Origin: Ectobius pallidus
Lineage: Eukaryota > Arthropoda > Insecta > Blattodea > Ectobiidae
Direction: 5' to 3'
Length of the DNA: 64,000 bases
Assembly (NCBI GenBank): GCA_964059195.1
Contig: CAXKWD010000006.1
Coordinates: 6,254,530-6,318,529 of the forward strand
Below, piece after piece: positions 22,691 to 36,118 of this stretch. Below the pieces are notes generated by a model. It made no database searches, had not been told where the DNA came from, and saw only the letters and a program-made list of their open reading frames with translations. Within the stretch, counting starts at the first letter, position 1; the number at the start of each line of letters is the position of its first letter. Made by a program: the position numbers and the translations under genes.

Positions 22691-23628
22691 TCCCAGAAAG
22701 TGAGGTTATTCTGAACATTATTACGATATTACAATTTTGCATGTCCCTAGTTATAGGCTATACATTCATCAAATTTCAAGTTTCTAGCTCATGTGAAAGT
22801 GAGCAAACATCAATGTTAATGAACTGATATTTACACTGACGTAGATGTGAATGACATCACGGCTATCCAGCCGGTTTTTCCATACTTATAAGGGCAACCA
22901 GAATTACCAAATTTTGCACGCTTATAGATGTGTCAATATTCCAACCAAATTTTATGTTTCCTGCTGTCTTATAAGCGTGTCAAAGATTACATAATGTAAG
23001 GAAAATGTACAAAATTTACTTAAAATAAAAAAGAATCGAACTCTATCTAAGATACAACTGATGGAGATATGACAAAATGTTACAGGACCAAACTTGTAGA
23101 TTTGTCAAAGTCCATCACTGCTGGTGCAATCTGTTTTTTGATACGACTTACAGTTTAGCTAATATAAGCCTCCAAAGAAGGTTTGCAGAGACCTTAAAGT
23201 TGCATCCGTCATTTTGAATGTCTTATGGGGGTAAAAAATTAATCGGATCATTTTGGAATATTTCCATCAGTTACAGGCTATTAGCTGCCAGTTATAAGTT
23301 TGCCAAATTTCAAGTTTCTGGCTCATCTGAAGTTGGCAAACAATTATGTCAGTGAGTGAGTTAGCCATGCAGCTTTGTAGTGTAGTAATGGTTTGCAATT
23401 TTAAACCATTAATTGGTCCTTACTCCAGTACTGGTTGACCGATTTGGTACAAAATCAATAGCGTTCATCGTATGGACGTTATAAGTGTATATACAAAGTT
23501 TCATGAAAATCTGATAAAGCGTATTCAAGTTATCGTGCGGACAGTCACATGGACAGAGAGACGGACAGACATTTTCCCCATCCACCCTGTAATCTTAAAA
23601 AATACCATTCAGGCACGTATTTACTATA
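22691..23628. repeat. dispersed repeat-rich intron sequence
   Basis: CAAATTTCAAGTTTCT is found at about 22769 and about 23308, and is each time followed by a similar 40-bp block. The segment 23420-23530 (GGTTGACCGATTTGGTAC .. TACAAAGTTTCATGAAAATC) reappears at 63890-64000, so it belongs to an interspersed repeat of unknown class. Confidence 0.5.
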
Positions 23629-23834
23629 TACAGTGAAACTTTCCAATAGATGACACCGCCGGGGAAAAATTAAATATCTAATTATTAAGAAGTGTCCGCT
23701 ATTTAGAAAATAGTTGGTACGGAAAAATCTTATTCATCACTATAGTTTACAGTACACTAGTAGACAGTGAAATTGTCAGATTGTTTGCGTTCAAGAAAAT
23801 TAATACATAAAGTTCTATGTAAGTTATACAGTAG

Positions 23835-24714
23835 TTTTAACGCAAGCTAAGGGTTTCTTTTCCAGCATATTTATTATGTGCAGTGAATAGTTTTAATTCA
23901 AATCATCCGCTATACCTTCTTGCGCCAAGTCATCTTTGAGTAGGCGTATATTTCATCATATCCTGATCATGAGTTCTTTGTGACGGGTATTTCCCCTGTA
24001 AGGACGCTTCGAAGAGCGTCAGCAAGCCAAGTCAGTATTAAGCCGGCAGTTACACGAATAAGTTGCGTTCTGACACTGCTCTGATTTACTAGTAACAAAG
24101 GCCTCTTCGCGCCCTTTGTATTTATACTAGAAATCGTAGGAATAAAACTTCATTTCAAGTTTTATTCAATCCAAGTAAATTATTCAACATAATTTACGCA
24201 TTTTAAATATTCAAAGTGCATTAGATTCACTTGCAAGCTCCACGTAAGTACATAGCGTGTGACGTCATCAGTTAACCAAGAAGCTATATTACGTGAACAG
24301 TCAAGTGCTAATAACTTTAAATATATTCATTTAATAGTAAATTTTATTACCTTTAATTTGAGATATAACTCATTGGTAAAATACAAAATTTACGAAATTA
24401 CTTCTAGTGGTGCAACACTATTCGCGCCATTTTCCAGTTCATTGTTTCAACGTGTTTCTTTAGTTATTATTCAGGGTTCATATATTATTTCTTCAAGTGT
24501 TTACAAGTATTAATAAAGTGCAAAGTTTTTCAATACATGCTAGATTGTTAAACCAATATAATTCCTGGGATCTCTGTATCCAGTGTCCTCGTGATATAGT
24601 CCACTCTTGCTCTAAATGGTCCTCCGCTTCCCAGAGAAATTTTCCTATGTATTGCACATACATTGTTTCACTTCAAACCCGAACATTTGTTCCTCTCGAA
24701 CCTGATACCCAACA
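23835..24714 (+). repeat. BEL 5' LTR
   Basis: 880 bp from TTTTAACGCAAGC to CCTGATACCCAACA. The 3' LTR begins TGTTAACG, so the first TG is mutated here. TAATAAA near 24510 is a possible polyadenylation signal. The primer-binding site just after 24714 starts TTTGGAGAAAGC; I could not match it to a tRNA. Confidence 0.9.
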
Positions 24715-26014
24715 TTTGGAGAAAGCTATAGGTTATACTAGCATTTTTCTACGTGTCTAGTATGAGTGTATATTCAAATGTTCCGCTCAGTGCATTTCTC
24801 CCTCTCAGCGCATTGATATGAGTCTAAGTCCGCTTATTTCTGTGAATCCCCGTTCATAGACAGGTGCAGGCTTATGCAGCTTCATGACCTCACGGCGTCA
24901 TGTTAGAACAGTCAGCTAGTAGCATCCACACGAGAGAGACGTGCTGGATCGCTCTCGAGATTTACCGCCAATTTCAGACAATAGAAACAGAGGTTTTCCA
25001 TTAATTCGTAAATAAATACATAATACTTCCATTTACAAGTATTATCGTGTGATAGTAATTAATCTACACTACTTACAGTAGATTCAGTGTTATCGGCTTC
25101 TTAGATCAGTCTAAAAGTTCGCATATATTTCGGCCACGTTGTGCAACCCAAGCGGGCATATTCGTTCGGCTATAAAGTTTATTAGAATCAAGATACAAGT
25201 GTTAATTCATATTAAAAGCAATACAGTGATCATTACGAGCAATTTGAGATATAATTTACATTGCTGGCATAATTAGAGAGAAATTATCGCCACGTGTCTT
25301 CAAGTTCGCGCCAAAGCACATTCCTTTGTTCAGTGCAAGTGCACCTATCTCAAATTCATTATATATCTTGTTTCAGTGTTTCTATTAATATTTCAAGTGC
25401 ATTCTTTACCTATATGTTATGAGAATAAATGTCACATAGTTTATTACATGAAAAGGTTTGTGATCCAATATTACATCCGAAGATCCCTGTTCCAGCACCT
25501 GAGATTTATAAGTCCACTCGCTCTACTTCGGTTGTCTGTACCATTAAACAGACTGGTCCTCCAGCTACTCCAGAGATTCTTTCTAACGTCCTTTCCCATC
25601 TTTTCCCTCCACGGCAGGGTCATAAGCCGCTCTTGTACCCAATATGATCCTCCGGGCCGGATGTAATTTGGACAAATCTCGACATCTCACACATATACGG
25701 TTTATCTCGGTACCATCGGAAAGGAATTCAGATTCCAATCGGTTCTCGGGTACGCCCAATAGATCATAGCAGCCGCGTTTCGAACGTCTACATTGAATTC
25801 ATAGTTCAGCAGACATCAGGTTGCAGTGCTCAAGCCACTCCAAGCAGAAGCTACAAGTCTCCAGTACTACAAGCAGAGAAAGCTACAGATGTGCAGTGAG
25901 AAAAAGCTAGCATCCAACGTGCAGTGACTAATAGCGGTGACTAGTGCAGCAAAGTTCTTCAGAGCGAAGACTTCAGATCATTCTACATTTGCAAGTATTT
26001 CTTCGTACATCCAG
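24715..26014 (+). other. BEL 5' leader
   Basis: About 1.3 kb between the 5' LTR and the gag start. There are only short unconvincing reading frames. The length is on the long side for BEL elements. Confidence 0.6.
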
Positions 26015-28065
26015 CATGGAACAAGAAATGCAAGTACTTACGAAAAAAACGGAATTTTATTCGACGAAAATTCACGTACATTCAAAAGTTTTGTGACAGC
26101 ATTTTAGAAGAAGTTGATATATTTCGACTAAAAGTTGAATATGACACTCTTAACGAATTGTGGCAAAATTATGAAGTTGTACAAACTCAAATTGAAGCTA
26201 TTATCGAAGCTGAAAGTGAACTTGACATTCACGCACAGTATGACGAAGAGATGAATAACAAATACAAGATACTAAAGGCTAAGCTTAGTGAATTGTTATT
26301 TCTACACGACCAACCAGTGCGTAGTGTAGGCTCTCATCACAGTCATCAATCTAATCACAGTGGTAATTCTCATCACACATCGCATTCCTGCAATGCACAA
26401 AGCAGAATTATCCCACTACCAACTCTAGATTTACCCACCTTCAATGGAGATGTCACAAAATTCAAACACTTTCATGATACGTTTACTAGCCTAATTGTAA
26501 ACAATGAATCTCTAGATCCAATACAGAAATTTCATTATCTGCTAGCGGCGCTTCAGCAGCAAGCTCACGCCCTAATAGAAAATCTTCCTGTCACCAGTGA
26601 TAATTTCCCAGTAGCCTGGAAATTAATTTGTGATCGCTATGATAATACACGATTAATAGCAACATCACATGTGCAACAACTGTTATCATTGCCAGAAATG
26701 AGAGCAGACAATGTAACAGACTTGAGAAATCTTCTGAGTAGTTTTCAGAGTAATTTAAACGCAGTGGAAGCTCTCTCTCTAGAAATTCCACTACAAGAAG
26801 TGTTATTAACTCAGCTTCTGTTAAACAGCTTAACAGACAGCACACGAAAAGAATTCGAGAGTAAAATCGATTCTCAGCATTTTACCTCTCTTCAAGATCT
26901 AATACAGTTCCTAGAATCTAAAGCACATACTTTAGAAATTTTAGCAACTTCCAACAACATGTCCAGCCCATCACCTGCAAGAAAGGTTGAGCTGCGATCA
27001 ACACAACACACTGTCCATGAGTCGCGACAGTCGTACGGAGGTACAAACAGATTATCTTGTACCTATTGTCAACGAAATCACAAACTGTACCATTGTGATG
27101 AATTTAGGCAAATTCCAGTCAATGAGCGATGGAATTTCGTCAAGTCACAGCACCTGTGTGTAAACTGTTTCTCATCGAGTCATCAGGTACAACAGTGCAA
27201 ATTAGAGTCCTTCTGTGGTTGTCAAGAATCAGTCCACAGTCAGCTATTGCATCGTGACATGAATAGGGTTTCTTCTCCTTTGGAGACCCACTTAACGACA
27301 GACGAGGAATCAGAAATGCATTCTTTCGTTGTCACGAGCAAATCTACACATCATCAAGTTTGTCCTCTGTGTAAACTAAATCACGCTTTACATAAGTGCC
27401 ACAAATTTAGCAAATTAAGCATACAACAGCGATGGAATTGTGTGCGATCCAAGAAGCTTTGTTTCAACTGCTTCTCTTCTGAACACAAGGTACAAATGTG
27501 TTCTCTTCAGGCTTATTGTAAGTGTGGCTCAAATCACAGCAAGCTATTACACTTTACAACTAAGAAAGTTCAGTCCAAAGCATACTCTTTCACATGCTTT
27601 AACATCAGTCGAAGTCAACAGAGTGCTTCACAACATAGCAATTCTAAACAAGCTAGAATTCGCAATAACTCAAGCAAGGCCTCTCATCACATGCAGAGCA
27701 AACGCTTCGAGACAAATAGACCCAGTGCAGCGGTCACACCAGTTCGCAATAGCTTCGCTTCCTTCAGAACCAGGAACGAACATTTGCACCCATCCATTCA
27801 CAATAAATCTTTCAACAGCCAAGGAAGATTTAAGATAAGTGACAGTGGAAAGTCAAGATGTAAAATAGATCCGTTCTATAGAGCTTTACATTCGCAAAGC
27901 AACACTCAGCAGTGTCTGTCTTCAGAGCGAAACAACACTCCACAGTGTCTGCCTTCATCGAAAACCAGTACTCCGCAGTGTCTGTCTTCAGAGCGAAACA
28001 ACACTCAACAGTATCTGTATTCATCTAAAACCAATACCAAGCAGTGTTTACCCTCCTCAAAATAG
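26015..28065 (+). pseudogene. gag: BEL Gag, frameshifted near its N-terminus
   Basis: The likely start ATG at 26015 (MEQEMQVLTKK) reads into a stop after a seven-A run at 26043-26049. Shifting one base in that run joins it to a frame open to the stop at 28063. The open part (counted from 26158) has the DUF1759-like region LPTLDLPTFNGDVTKFKHF (about 87-105). Two tandem cysteine/histidine modules follow, at about 301-364 (CTYCQRNHKLYHC .. LCVNCFSSSHQVQQC) and 402-463 (CPLCKLNHALHKC .. LCFNCFSSEHKVQMC). The C-terminus has an 11-residue repeat built on SSERNNTPQCL and PSSKTSTPQCL. Gag would form the particle and bind RNA. A doubled zinc module is unusual among BEL Gags I know. Confidence 0.85.
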
Positions 28066-28711
28066 TGAAAAGCTATACGTGCATCATCTGCATATGTCCA
28101 GTTGTAGAGCTACTATATCATCAAGAAATCTACAAGGTAGCCAAACCGTTACACTGTGATATATGTAAGAAAGCTAGGTATAAGTGCACTTGAACTAAGT
28201 TTTCGATTTTCATGAAAACCAATTTTTTTATCGATGTGAAAAACCACTCTAATCGTTCAGGAATTTTTACAGAATTTTTTGACACGTCACACACCTTTGT
28301 ACTTGCCACGAAGGCTTCAAAAAACAGTAATTAAAGTCGTGATTTTCCCCATATAAAATCATAGTATTCTCTACCACGGCTATTTGATGATTAAACCCAC
28401 ATCTGACTTTGGAGCAGTACCAACCTGACAGCTAGTATCACACTGGATTTACACAAGTTAGAATGGAAGCTTTCGTTTCGTATAATTTCCGGTCGGGAAA
28501 ACAATAGGAACTTCCTCAATGACAAGTTATATTAAAATAAGAGCGCTGGGGTTACGCAAATTCGAACGGAAGCTTAATTTTATGTAATACATGGAGAGAA
28601 ACCATGTTCGAGTATTTTATGTAATAACTCATATTTCCTTCGTGTTTTAATGAAGTAGAATAAGGAAACTTTTTCAAATATTAATTCGTGATCAATTAAC
28701 ATTAAAGTGTC

Positions 28712-28930
28712 CCCCGCCTTGTGTTAGTCGGTAGCACGCTTGCCTTCCACCCGGCGGCCCGGGTTCGATTCAGCAGTGAAAAATCTCTTTCCCGGGTTCG
28801 TGACTGGGTGCTTGTGTTGTACTTAGGTTTAAATGTGAGGTAGGGGACTGGCGCACCCCGGAAATAAATTCGCCGCAGATATCCCCTTAAAGGATCTCCA
28901 GGAGACGTTTGCGCGATCCGGTAGGGCTAC
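28712..28930 (+). repeat. SINE family C, tRNA-derived
   Basis: The head reads TTAGTCGGTAGCACGCTTGC (box A region) and CCCGGGTTCGATTCAGC (box B), followed by GGGACTGGCGCACCCC and GGATCTCCAGGAGACG. The mirror copy at 46715-46918 lacks about 25 bp after the CCTTTAAGGGG segment. Confidence 0.75.
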
Positions 28931-29073
28931 TACTACCACTATTAAACTAAGACAAATTCGAATTGAAGCTTGATATTAGAAAAAGCATTGTTTAATTGCT
29001 GTTTTGCTTAATGTTTCATGAAGAGCTAACAGAGAAACATTTTAAATATTACTCAATTTCTTTCTTCACATTG

Positions 29074-29120
<47 letters not shown>

Positions 29121-29189
29121 GTTGTTGTTGTTTTCTAAAATACTTGTCTTCAATATTGTCCTTTCATAAAAAAATAATAATCGTAATTT

Positions 29190-30625
29190 GGTATGAAACA
29201 TTCTTCCATCCATTCATTTATCTATCCGTTCATCCATTAATTCATCCGTACATTCATTCATCCATTCAACCATAAATAAATATTTAAATTCATCCATCCA
29301 TCCTGTTACTAGTTAATAAATTATTTCCACCTTCCATTCATAGACTGATGGATGGATGAATCTATGGGTGTATTGTTGAATTATTTAATGAAAAGGATGA
29401 GTGGGTGGATAAATGGATGCATGGATTTATTAATGGATAGCTGAATGTTTGGATCGATGGGTGGATGAAATAGTTAAATGAATTATTTATATAATAAATT
29501 AATTAATGGACGGATGAATGTTTGGTTATAGGGGTGGTTGGCTTGATTGATAGATGAATGGCTGGTTGGATGGTTCATTCATCCATCAAATCCGTATGTT
29601 AATTAAATTTTGCATTAATCTATTCATCCATCCATTGATTAGTTCATTGATTAACCAATCCACCCATCCATTAATTGATCAATTAATTCATCCGTGAATC
29701 CACCCATCCATTCATCCTTTCGTTCATCCATCAATATATTTACTAAATAATTAATAACAGTCCATCCATTCATCCCCTAATTAATCCAACAAACCTACCA
29801 CCCACCCATCCATCAATTCAGACATCAATAAATCTATCCATCCATCGAATTATCCATTCATCCATAAATTATTTTTCCAACCATCCAATTATTAACAATG
29901 AGATAATTAATTTTCATTTTTAACTAAAATTATTAATCCATCCATTGTCTATTAATTCATCCACCCAACCATTCATCCACCCATCTGTTCAATCATCCAT
30001 CCAGTCATTCGTCCCTTAATTAATTCATGTATTCCACCATTTAATTATCCATACATTCATTCATTCATCCACCCATCTATCCACTCATGCATCCATCAAT
30101 AAATTCATTCATTCATCGAACCAACCAACCATTATTCAATCCATTCATTCATTAATTTATTTATTAATTAGCCCACCTACCCATTCATCCATCCATTAAT
30201 TCATTCATCCATAAATATATCCATTCATTCATCCGAAATTATTTATTTCACCCACCTAACCCACCATCCATCAAATGCTTCATGGATATATAAATAAATG
30301 GATGGACGGTTGAATTAATTAACTAATTGGATGGATAAATGTATGCATTAATTGATTCATCAATGGATGGGAGGATGAATTAATTAATTATGTATCTAAT
30401 TCATTAATTGATAGATGAAAGGTGGATTGCTTGGTGAATGAATTAGTTAAATAATGGATCGATGAATGGCTTCTGTAATAAGTGGATGGATCAATTAATA
30501 ATTAATTGATGGTTGGTTAGATAACTGGATTGATTGATGGACGAATGGATGGTAGGATGATTGAAAAATGAATGGATGTATAAATGGATGGATTGATACA
30601 TGGCTGAATGAATAATTATTGGGTG
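29190..30625. repeat. degenerate ATCC/GGAT tetranucleotide array with internal inversions (left arm)
   Basis: Built from CATCCATTCATC-type words. The orientation flips several times: CATCC-rich 29190-29335, GGATG-rich 29340-29575, CATCC-rich 29580-30270, GGATG-rich 30280-30620. The array is therefore itself able to fold back. Confidence 0.85.
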
Positions 30626-30879
30626 GGCAGATAATAGTTTTCATTAATTTCATAATTATAATTGTTATAAATAACTATTAAACGTATAAATAATATAACA
30701 GTAAAAATCTGGTTTGACATGTAATACATGTTTTCTATATTAGTCGATCGTCCTGAACGCGAATTTCACAATAAATACATTCCGATTTAAAATTAATGTT
30801 AAGCAATTTTCTGAGTAATAATATTAACAATATAAGAAATATAAATTACATGACAATAAAAATGTTATTGTAGATGATA

Positions 30880-33640
30880 TACATGTTTTTGCATGTATTT
30901 CACCACTTTCCTCCCGCACTTCGAGAAAATACCGATTTTCCATTAATATCACACATTTTTCGCAGAAAAAGTAGGAAGTATTTAAATAAAAATTCATTAC
31001 ATAGAATAATTTTTTTCCCGACCTAAGTTATATGTCTTATCTATAATTTGACCCTTATGAACACGAATATAATATTATAATAATAACCAGTTCCTTCTGC
31101 ACTTCTTGAAAATACCGATTTTCCATTAGTGTCACACAGTTAACGCAGAAAAAGTAGGACCGTTTCAAAACAAAAATTCATTACATGGAGGGAAATTTTT
31201 TTTCCAACCTAAGTTACATGCGTTATTTATAACTCGACCCTTCTAAACACGAATATAACAATAATATAAACCAGTTCCTTCCGCACTTCGAGAAAAAACC
31301 GATTTTCCATTAGTGTCACACAGTTTACCCACAGTTTCGAAACAAAAATTCATTACATGGAAGGAAAATTTTTTCCCGACCTAAGTTATATGTCTTATCT
31401 ATAATTAGACCCTTATGAACACGAATATAACAATAATAATAACCAGTTCCTTCCGCACTTCTTGAAAATACCGATTTTCCATTAGTGTCACACAATTAAC
31501 GCAGAAAAAGTAGGACCGTTTCAAAACAAAAATTCATTACATGGAAGGAAAATTTTTTCCCGACCTAAGTTATATGTCTTATCTATAATTTGACCATTAT
31601 GAACACGAATATAACAATAATAATAAGCAGTTTCTTCCGCACTTCGAGAAAATACCGATTTTTCATTAGTGTCACACATTTCTCGCAGGAAAAGAGGGAA
31701 CTATTCAAAGAAAAATTCATTCTGTGTAGGATACATTTTTTTCCAACTTGAAATACGTGTGTTATCTATAATACGATCCTTCTGAACACGAATATAACAA
31801 TAATAATAAGCAGTTTCTACCGCACTTCGAGAAATCCGATTTTTTATTAGTGTCACACAATTCTCGCAGGAAAAGAGGGAACTTATTGAAAGAAAAATTC
31901 ATTCTGTGTAGGATAAATTTTTTTCCAACTTGAAATACGTGTTTTATCTATAATACGACCCTTCTGAACACGAATATAACAATAATTATAAGCAGTTTCT
32001 ACCGCACTTCGAGAAAATACCGATTTTTCATTAGTGCCACACATTTCTCGCAGGAAAAGAGGGAACTATTCAAAGAAAAATTCATTCTGTGTAGGATAAA
32101 TTTTTTTCCAACTTGAAATACGTGTGTTATCTATTACGATCCTTCTGAACACGAATATAACAATAATAATAATAAGCAGTTTCTACCGCACTTCGAGAAA
32201 TCCGATTTTTTATTAGTGTCACACAATTCTCGCAGGAAAAGAGGGAACTTATTGAAAGAAAAATTCATTCTGTGTAGGATAAATTTTTTTCCAACTTGAA
32301 ATACGTGTTTTATCTATAATACGACCCTTCTGAACACGAATATAACAATAATTATAAGCAGTTTCTACCGCACTTCGAGAAAATACCGATTTTTCATTAG
32401 TGCCACACATTTCTCGCAGGAAAAGAGGGAACTATTCAAAGAAAAATGCATTCTGTGTAGGATAATTTTTTTTCCAACTTGAAATACGTGTGTTATCTAT
32501 AATACGATCCTTCTGAACACGAATATAACAATAATAATAAGCAGTTTCTACCGCACTTCGAGAAATCCGATTTTTTATTAGTGTCACACAATTCTCGCAG
32601 GAAAAGAGGGAACTTATTCAAAGAAAAATTCATTCTGTATAGGATAAATTTTTTTCCAACTTGAAATACGTGTTTTATCTATAATACGACCCTTCTGAAC
32701 ACGAATATAACAATAATTATAAGCAGTTTCTACCGCACTTCGAGAAAATACCGATTTTTCATTAGTGCCACACATTTCTCGCAGGAAAAGAGGGAACTAT
32801 TCAAAGAAAAATTCATTCTGTGTAGGGTAAATTTTTTTCCAACTTGAAATACGTGTGTTATCTATAATACGACCCTTCTGAACACGAATATAACAATAAT
32901 AATAAGCAGTTTCTTCCGCACTTCGAGAGAATTCCGATTTTCCGTTCGTGTCACACAGTATGGAACTGGTTATTATTTTTGTTCTATTCGTGTTCAGAAG
33001 GGTTGAGTTATAGATAACACATGTAAATGAAGTGGGGAAAAAATTTTTCCTGCATGTAATTAATTTTTGTTTGAATCATTCCTACGTTTCTTGCGTAAAA
33101 TGTGTGACGGTAATGGATAATCGGTATTTTCTCGAAGGGCGGAAGGAACTGGTTATTATTATTGTGATATTCGTGTTCAGAAGGATCGAGTAATAGATAA
33201 CACATGTAAATAAAGTGGGAAAAATTTTTTTGCCTCCATATAATTTATTTTTGTTTGGAACATTCCTACTTTTCTTGCGTAAACTGTGTGACGGTAATGG
33301 AAAATTGGTATTTTCTGGAAGGCCGGAAGGAACTGGTTATTATTATTGTTATATCCGTGTTCTGAAGGGTCGTATTATAGATAACACACGTATTTCAAGT
33401 TAGCAAAAAATGTATCCTACACAGAATGAATTTTTCTTTGAATAGTTCCCTCTTTTCCTGCGAGAAATGTGTGACACTATTGGAAAATCGGCATTTTCTC
33501 GAAGTGCGGAAGAAACTGCTTATTATTATTGTTATATTCGTGTTCAGAAGGGTCGAATTATAAATAACACATGTAACTCAAATCGGAAAAAAAATTGTCT
33601 CCATATAATAAATATTTATTGATATCGTCCCCGCTTTTTC
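30880..33640. repeat. 183-bp satellite array with internal orientation switch (left arm)
   Basis: The unit marker GAACACGAATATAAC recurs every 179-186 bp, about eleven times from 31058 to 32881. After about 32960 the complementary marker GTTATATTCGTGTTC-type sequence appears about four times (32988 to 33538). Each unit contains the motifs CGCACTTCGAGAAA, TGTCACACA and CTCGCAGGAAAAGAGGGAAC. Short open frames in it have no conserved protein signature. Confidence 0.9.
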
Positions 33641-33892
33641 TGCACACATCCCTAGCGTCTGACTGTAACGGTTTTTTTTGTCCGCCAGCACCACAAATAT
33701 TATTATTAGCTTTCGGGAGTTTAGGTTGGTAAAATGCAATTTTAGGTGCCTAAAGTAAGCTCTATATAATTATGAAATAGGATTTAAAAATTGCAAAAAT
33801 GATCTATTAAAAATCGTGAATTCCATTGAAGTTGGTATTTTTCTTAAACATCCAATTATAATACATTATTATACGAGTATATTTAAGAAGGA

Positions 33893-34170
33893 CCACCGGC
33901 GTGGTCTCGTGGTTAGTGTCGCTGTCTACAGATCCGTCGGCCCGGGTTCGATCCACGTTACCTCCTCGGATTTTTCTGGAACGGGGTGCACTCAGCCTCG
34001 TGACTCCTATTGAGCAGAGAGGAGTAGCGGCTCCGGTCATGGATACCACCATTAACGGCCGTGGGTGTCGGCATGCAGACCACATGCCTCTAATCCTGCC
34101 ATCTGTCTATGGTAGATGACGCAGTGGACGAGTTCTAGACCTTGTCCCTTCAGGGATGTTAGCGCCACGG
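33893..34170 (+). repeat. SINE family A, tRNA-derived, near-complete
   Basis: GCGTGGTCTCGTGGTTAGTG and GGCCCGGGTTCGATCC form box A and box B regions. The body has GGGGTGCACTCAGCC, CCGTGGGTGTCGGCATGC and CCCTTCAGGGATGTTAGC. A mirror copy sits in the right arm, so it entered before the palindrome arms separated. Confidence 0.85.
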
Positions 34171-34604
34171 AGTTAGTTATATTTAAAAAGGCAAAATTCA
34201 ACAAGTAATAGGCCTATAAACAATATTCATTTCTTCCATATCTTGTCCACAATTTGCTACACCCTTGGGTAGAGAGGAGCTTTATGTGCAAACCGTTATT
34301 TTCAGACAACAGACAATCGTTCTTATTTGAGAATCTCCACCAAGTGTTCATAGTTATTTTTATTACAGGTTTATTGTAAACATCGCAGTTTGCTTGTAGT
34401 AATAAATAATTATTTTTTTCTTTCTTTTTTAAATAGCACATATTTCCTAGGGGCAATTTTATTGTCATGCCTGTTCAGAAAGAATTTCTTTTTCGCTAAG
34501 GGTGTCCAAGTAGTACTTACTTCTTTAGTAACAAAATATGTGTGTTTAATACAGTTCTGAATAATCCAGCAGAATAAAATCATATCAATTAAAATGTGCA
34601 TCTA

Positions 34605-35215
34605 CAGCCATAGGAAAGTCGCTCATTTATGACAACATCTTCTGTAGTGTTCCTACAAATGTAGAAACTCTGCCGTACTGACTGCTCCACCCAGGAAATA
34701 TATTTTAGTTCCGTGTGCATCTACAGCCATGGGACTGTCGCTCATTTATTATGTGTACACCTTCTGAACTGTTCCTGACATTTTGAAACTCTGCCGTACT
34801 GACTGCTCCACCCAGGAAATATATTTTAGTTCCGTGTGCATCTACAGCCATGGGACTGTCGCTCATTTATTATGTGTACACCTTCTGAACTGTTCCTGAC
34901 AATTTTGAAACTCTGCCGTACTGACTGCTCCACCCAGGAAATATATTTTAGTTCCGTGTGCATCTACAGCCATGGGACTGTCGCTCATTTATTATGTGTA
35001 CACCTTCTGAACTGTTCCTGACAATTTTGAAACTCTGCCGTACTGACTGCTCCACCCAGGAAATATATTTTAGTTCCGTGTGCATTTACAGCCATGGGAC
35101 TGTCGCTCATTTATTATGTGTACACCTTCTGAACTGTTCCTGACAATTTTGAAACTCTGCCGTACTGACTGCTCCACCCAGGAAATATATGTTACTTCCG
35201 TGTGCATCTGCTCAT
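34605..35215. repeat. 122-bp tandem repeat, five copies (left arm)
   Basis: CTGCCGTACTGACTGCTCC recurs at about 34671, 34793, 34915, 35037 and 35159. Three copies remain in the mirrored stretch of the right arm. The first unit is the most diverged. Confidence 0.9.
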
Positions 35216-35333
35216 TGGTAATCTCAACTTTAACGTAAGTTATGATACGGTTGTGGATTGTGAATTTAACACATTCGAATTTGATGTAAAATCGCAATTT
35301 TCTCCTTAAAGGTCTCAAAATAATTAGGCCTTA

Positions 35334-35525
35334 GTGTATACGATGTTAAATTGCAGCCTGCATACTTATTTGTCCGGAGATATTATTCATAGCGTTGATA
35401 TTAATGTTGGAGATGGAGAAAAGGCATTCAGGTGTGGTGTGTGTAAGAGGTCCTTTACCGGATTTATTGCTTTTGTTTTGATTTGTCATTACGCTCGTAT
35501 GAGTTTCACGGCATTCAGGTCTAGT
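35334..35525 (+). pseudogene. C2H2 zinc-finger-like fragment (left arm)
   Basis: A short open frame reads MYTMLNCSLHTYLSGD, then VGDGEKAFRCGVCKRSFTGF. GEKAFRCGVCKRSF resembles the TGEKPF linker plus the C-x2-C start of a Kruppel-type finger. The two histidines do not follow at the proper spacing. The hAT MITE at 35526 truncates similarity. It may be a captured host gene scrap; chance resemblance is possible. Confidence 0.4.
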
Positions 35526-35710
35526 CAGTGGCGGACGCAGAAATTTTTTTCGGGTGGGGATTTGAATAGGTAGACGGAATACTACAAAAAATTAATCAAC
35601 TTACATATACAATTAGTTTATAAAACTGGCCACTTAGAGTATATATACAGCCTTTTTTTCAAATTTCGGGGGGTTTGTAACCCTCCTATCCCCCCCTGCG
35701 TCCGCCACTG
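35526..35710 (+). mobile_element. hAT MITE (left arm)
   Basis: 185 bp with ends CAGTGGCGGACGCAG and CTGCGTCCGCCACTG, flanked by the 8-bp duplication GGTCTAGT (35518-35525 and 35711-35718). The mirror copy is at 36348-36534. Confidence 0.9.
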
Positions 35711-35939
35711 GGTCTAGTGACTGTTAATATACACATAAGTAAGGTAAATGTAATACGGCATTAATATATGTGTCCAAAAATAAAATACGTAGTTATAAAA
35801 ATGTTGGAAATACAATTTCACTCATACTGAAGAGTGATCATTTTAGTATCCTGTATGTAACGAAGAGAATCCTACAGCAAACATGACATTTACTAGTACG
35901 TGCACTAAATTCAACTCAACACAAGTAGTTTCAGAGATT

Positions 35940-36118
35940 GGTATAAGTGCACTTTAACTAAGTTAGAATTTTTTCACATGCAACATGTCTTTATAAATGC
36001 TTCGTAAATGAAAATAAAGAGAAATAACTGCATAAATTTTGCCGTAAAATACATTTTGTCAGCCATGATCCATTCTGTAACGGCCCCGTTGATACGAGCG
36101 TTGCCAACATTCCAAATA
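35940..36118. other. 179-bp spacer at the palindrome centre
   Basis: It begins GGTATAAGTGCACTTTAACT, nearly the same as the outer terminus of the whole insertion, and in the same orientation as the left end. The rest is AT-rich unique sequence, and its other end has no matching motif. Confidence 0.85.

Larger units (their letters stand above)
28177..35939 (+). repeat. left arm of the giant inverted repeat, 7763 bp
   Basis: Order from the outer end: terminal motif; unique 0.5 kb; SINE C (28712-28930); (ATT)n (about 29076-29122); ATCC-type tetranucleotide region (29190-30625); AT-rich 0.25 kb; 183-bp satellite (30880-33640); SINE A (33893-34170); unique segment; 122-bp tandem repeat (34605-35215); zinc-finger-like fragment with a hAT MITE (35334-35710); unique 0.2 kb. 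Confidence 0.9.

Noticed and set aside
24259..24760. Open frames in the BEL LTRs as genes
   Set aside because: They recur in both LTRs (50851-51409) simply because the LTRs are repeats, and show no domain.
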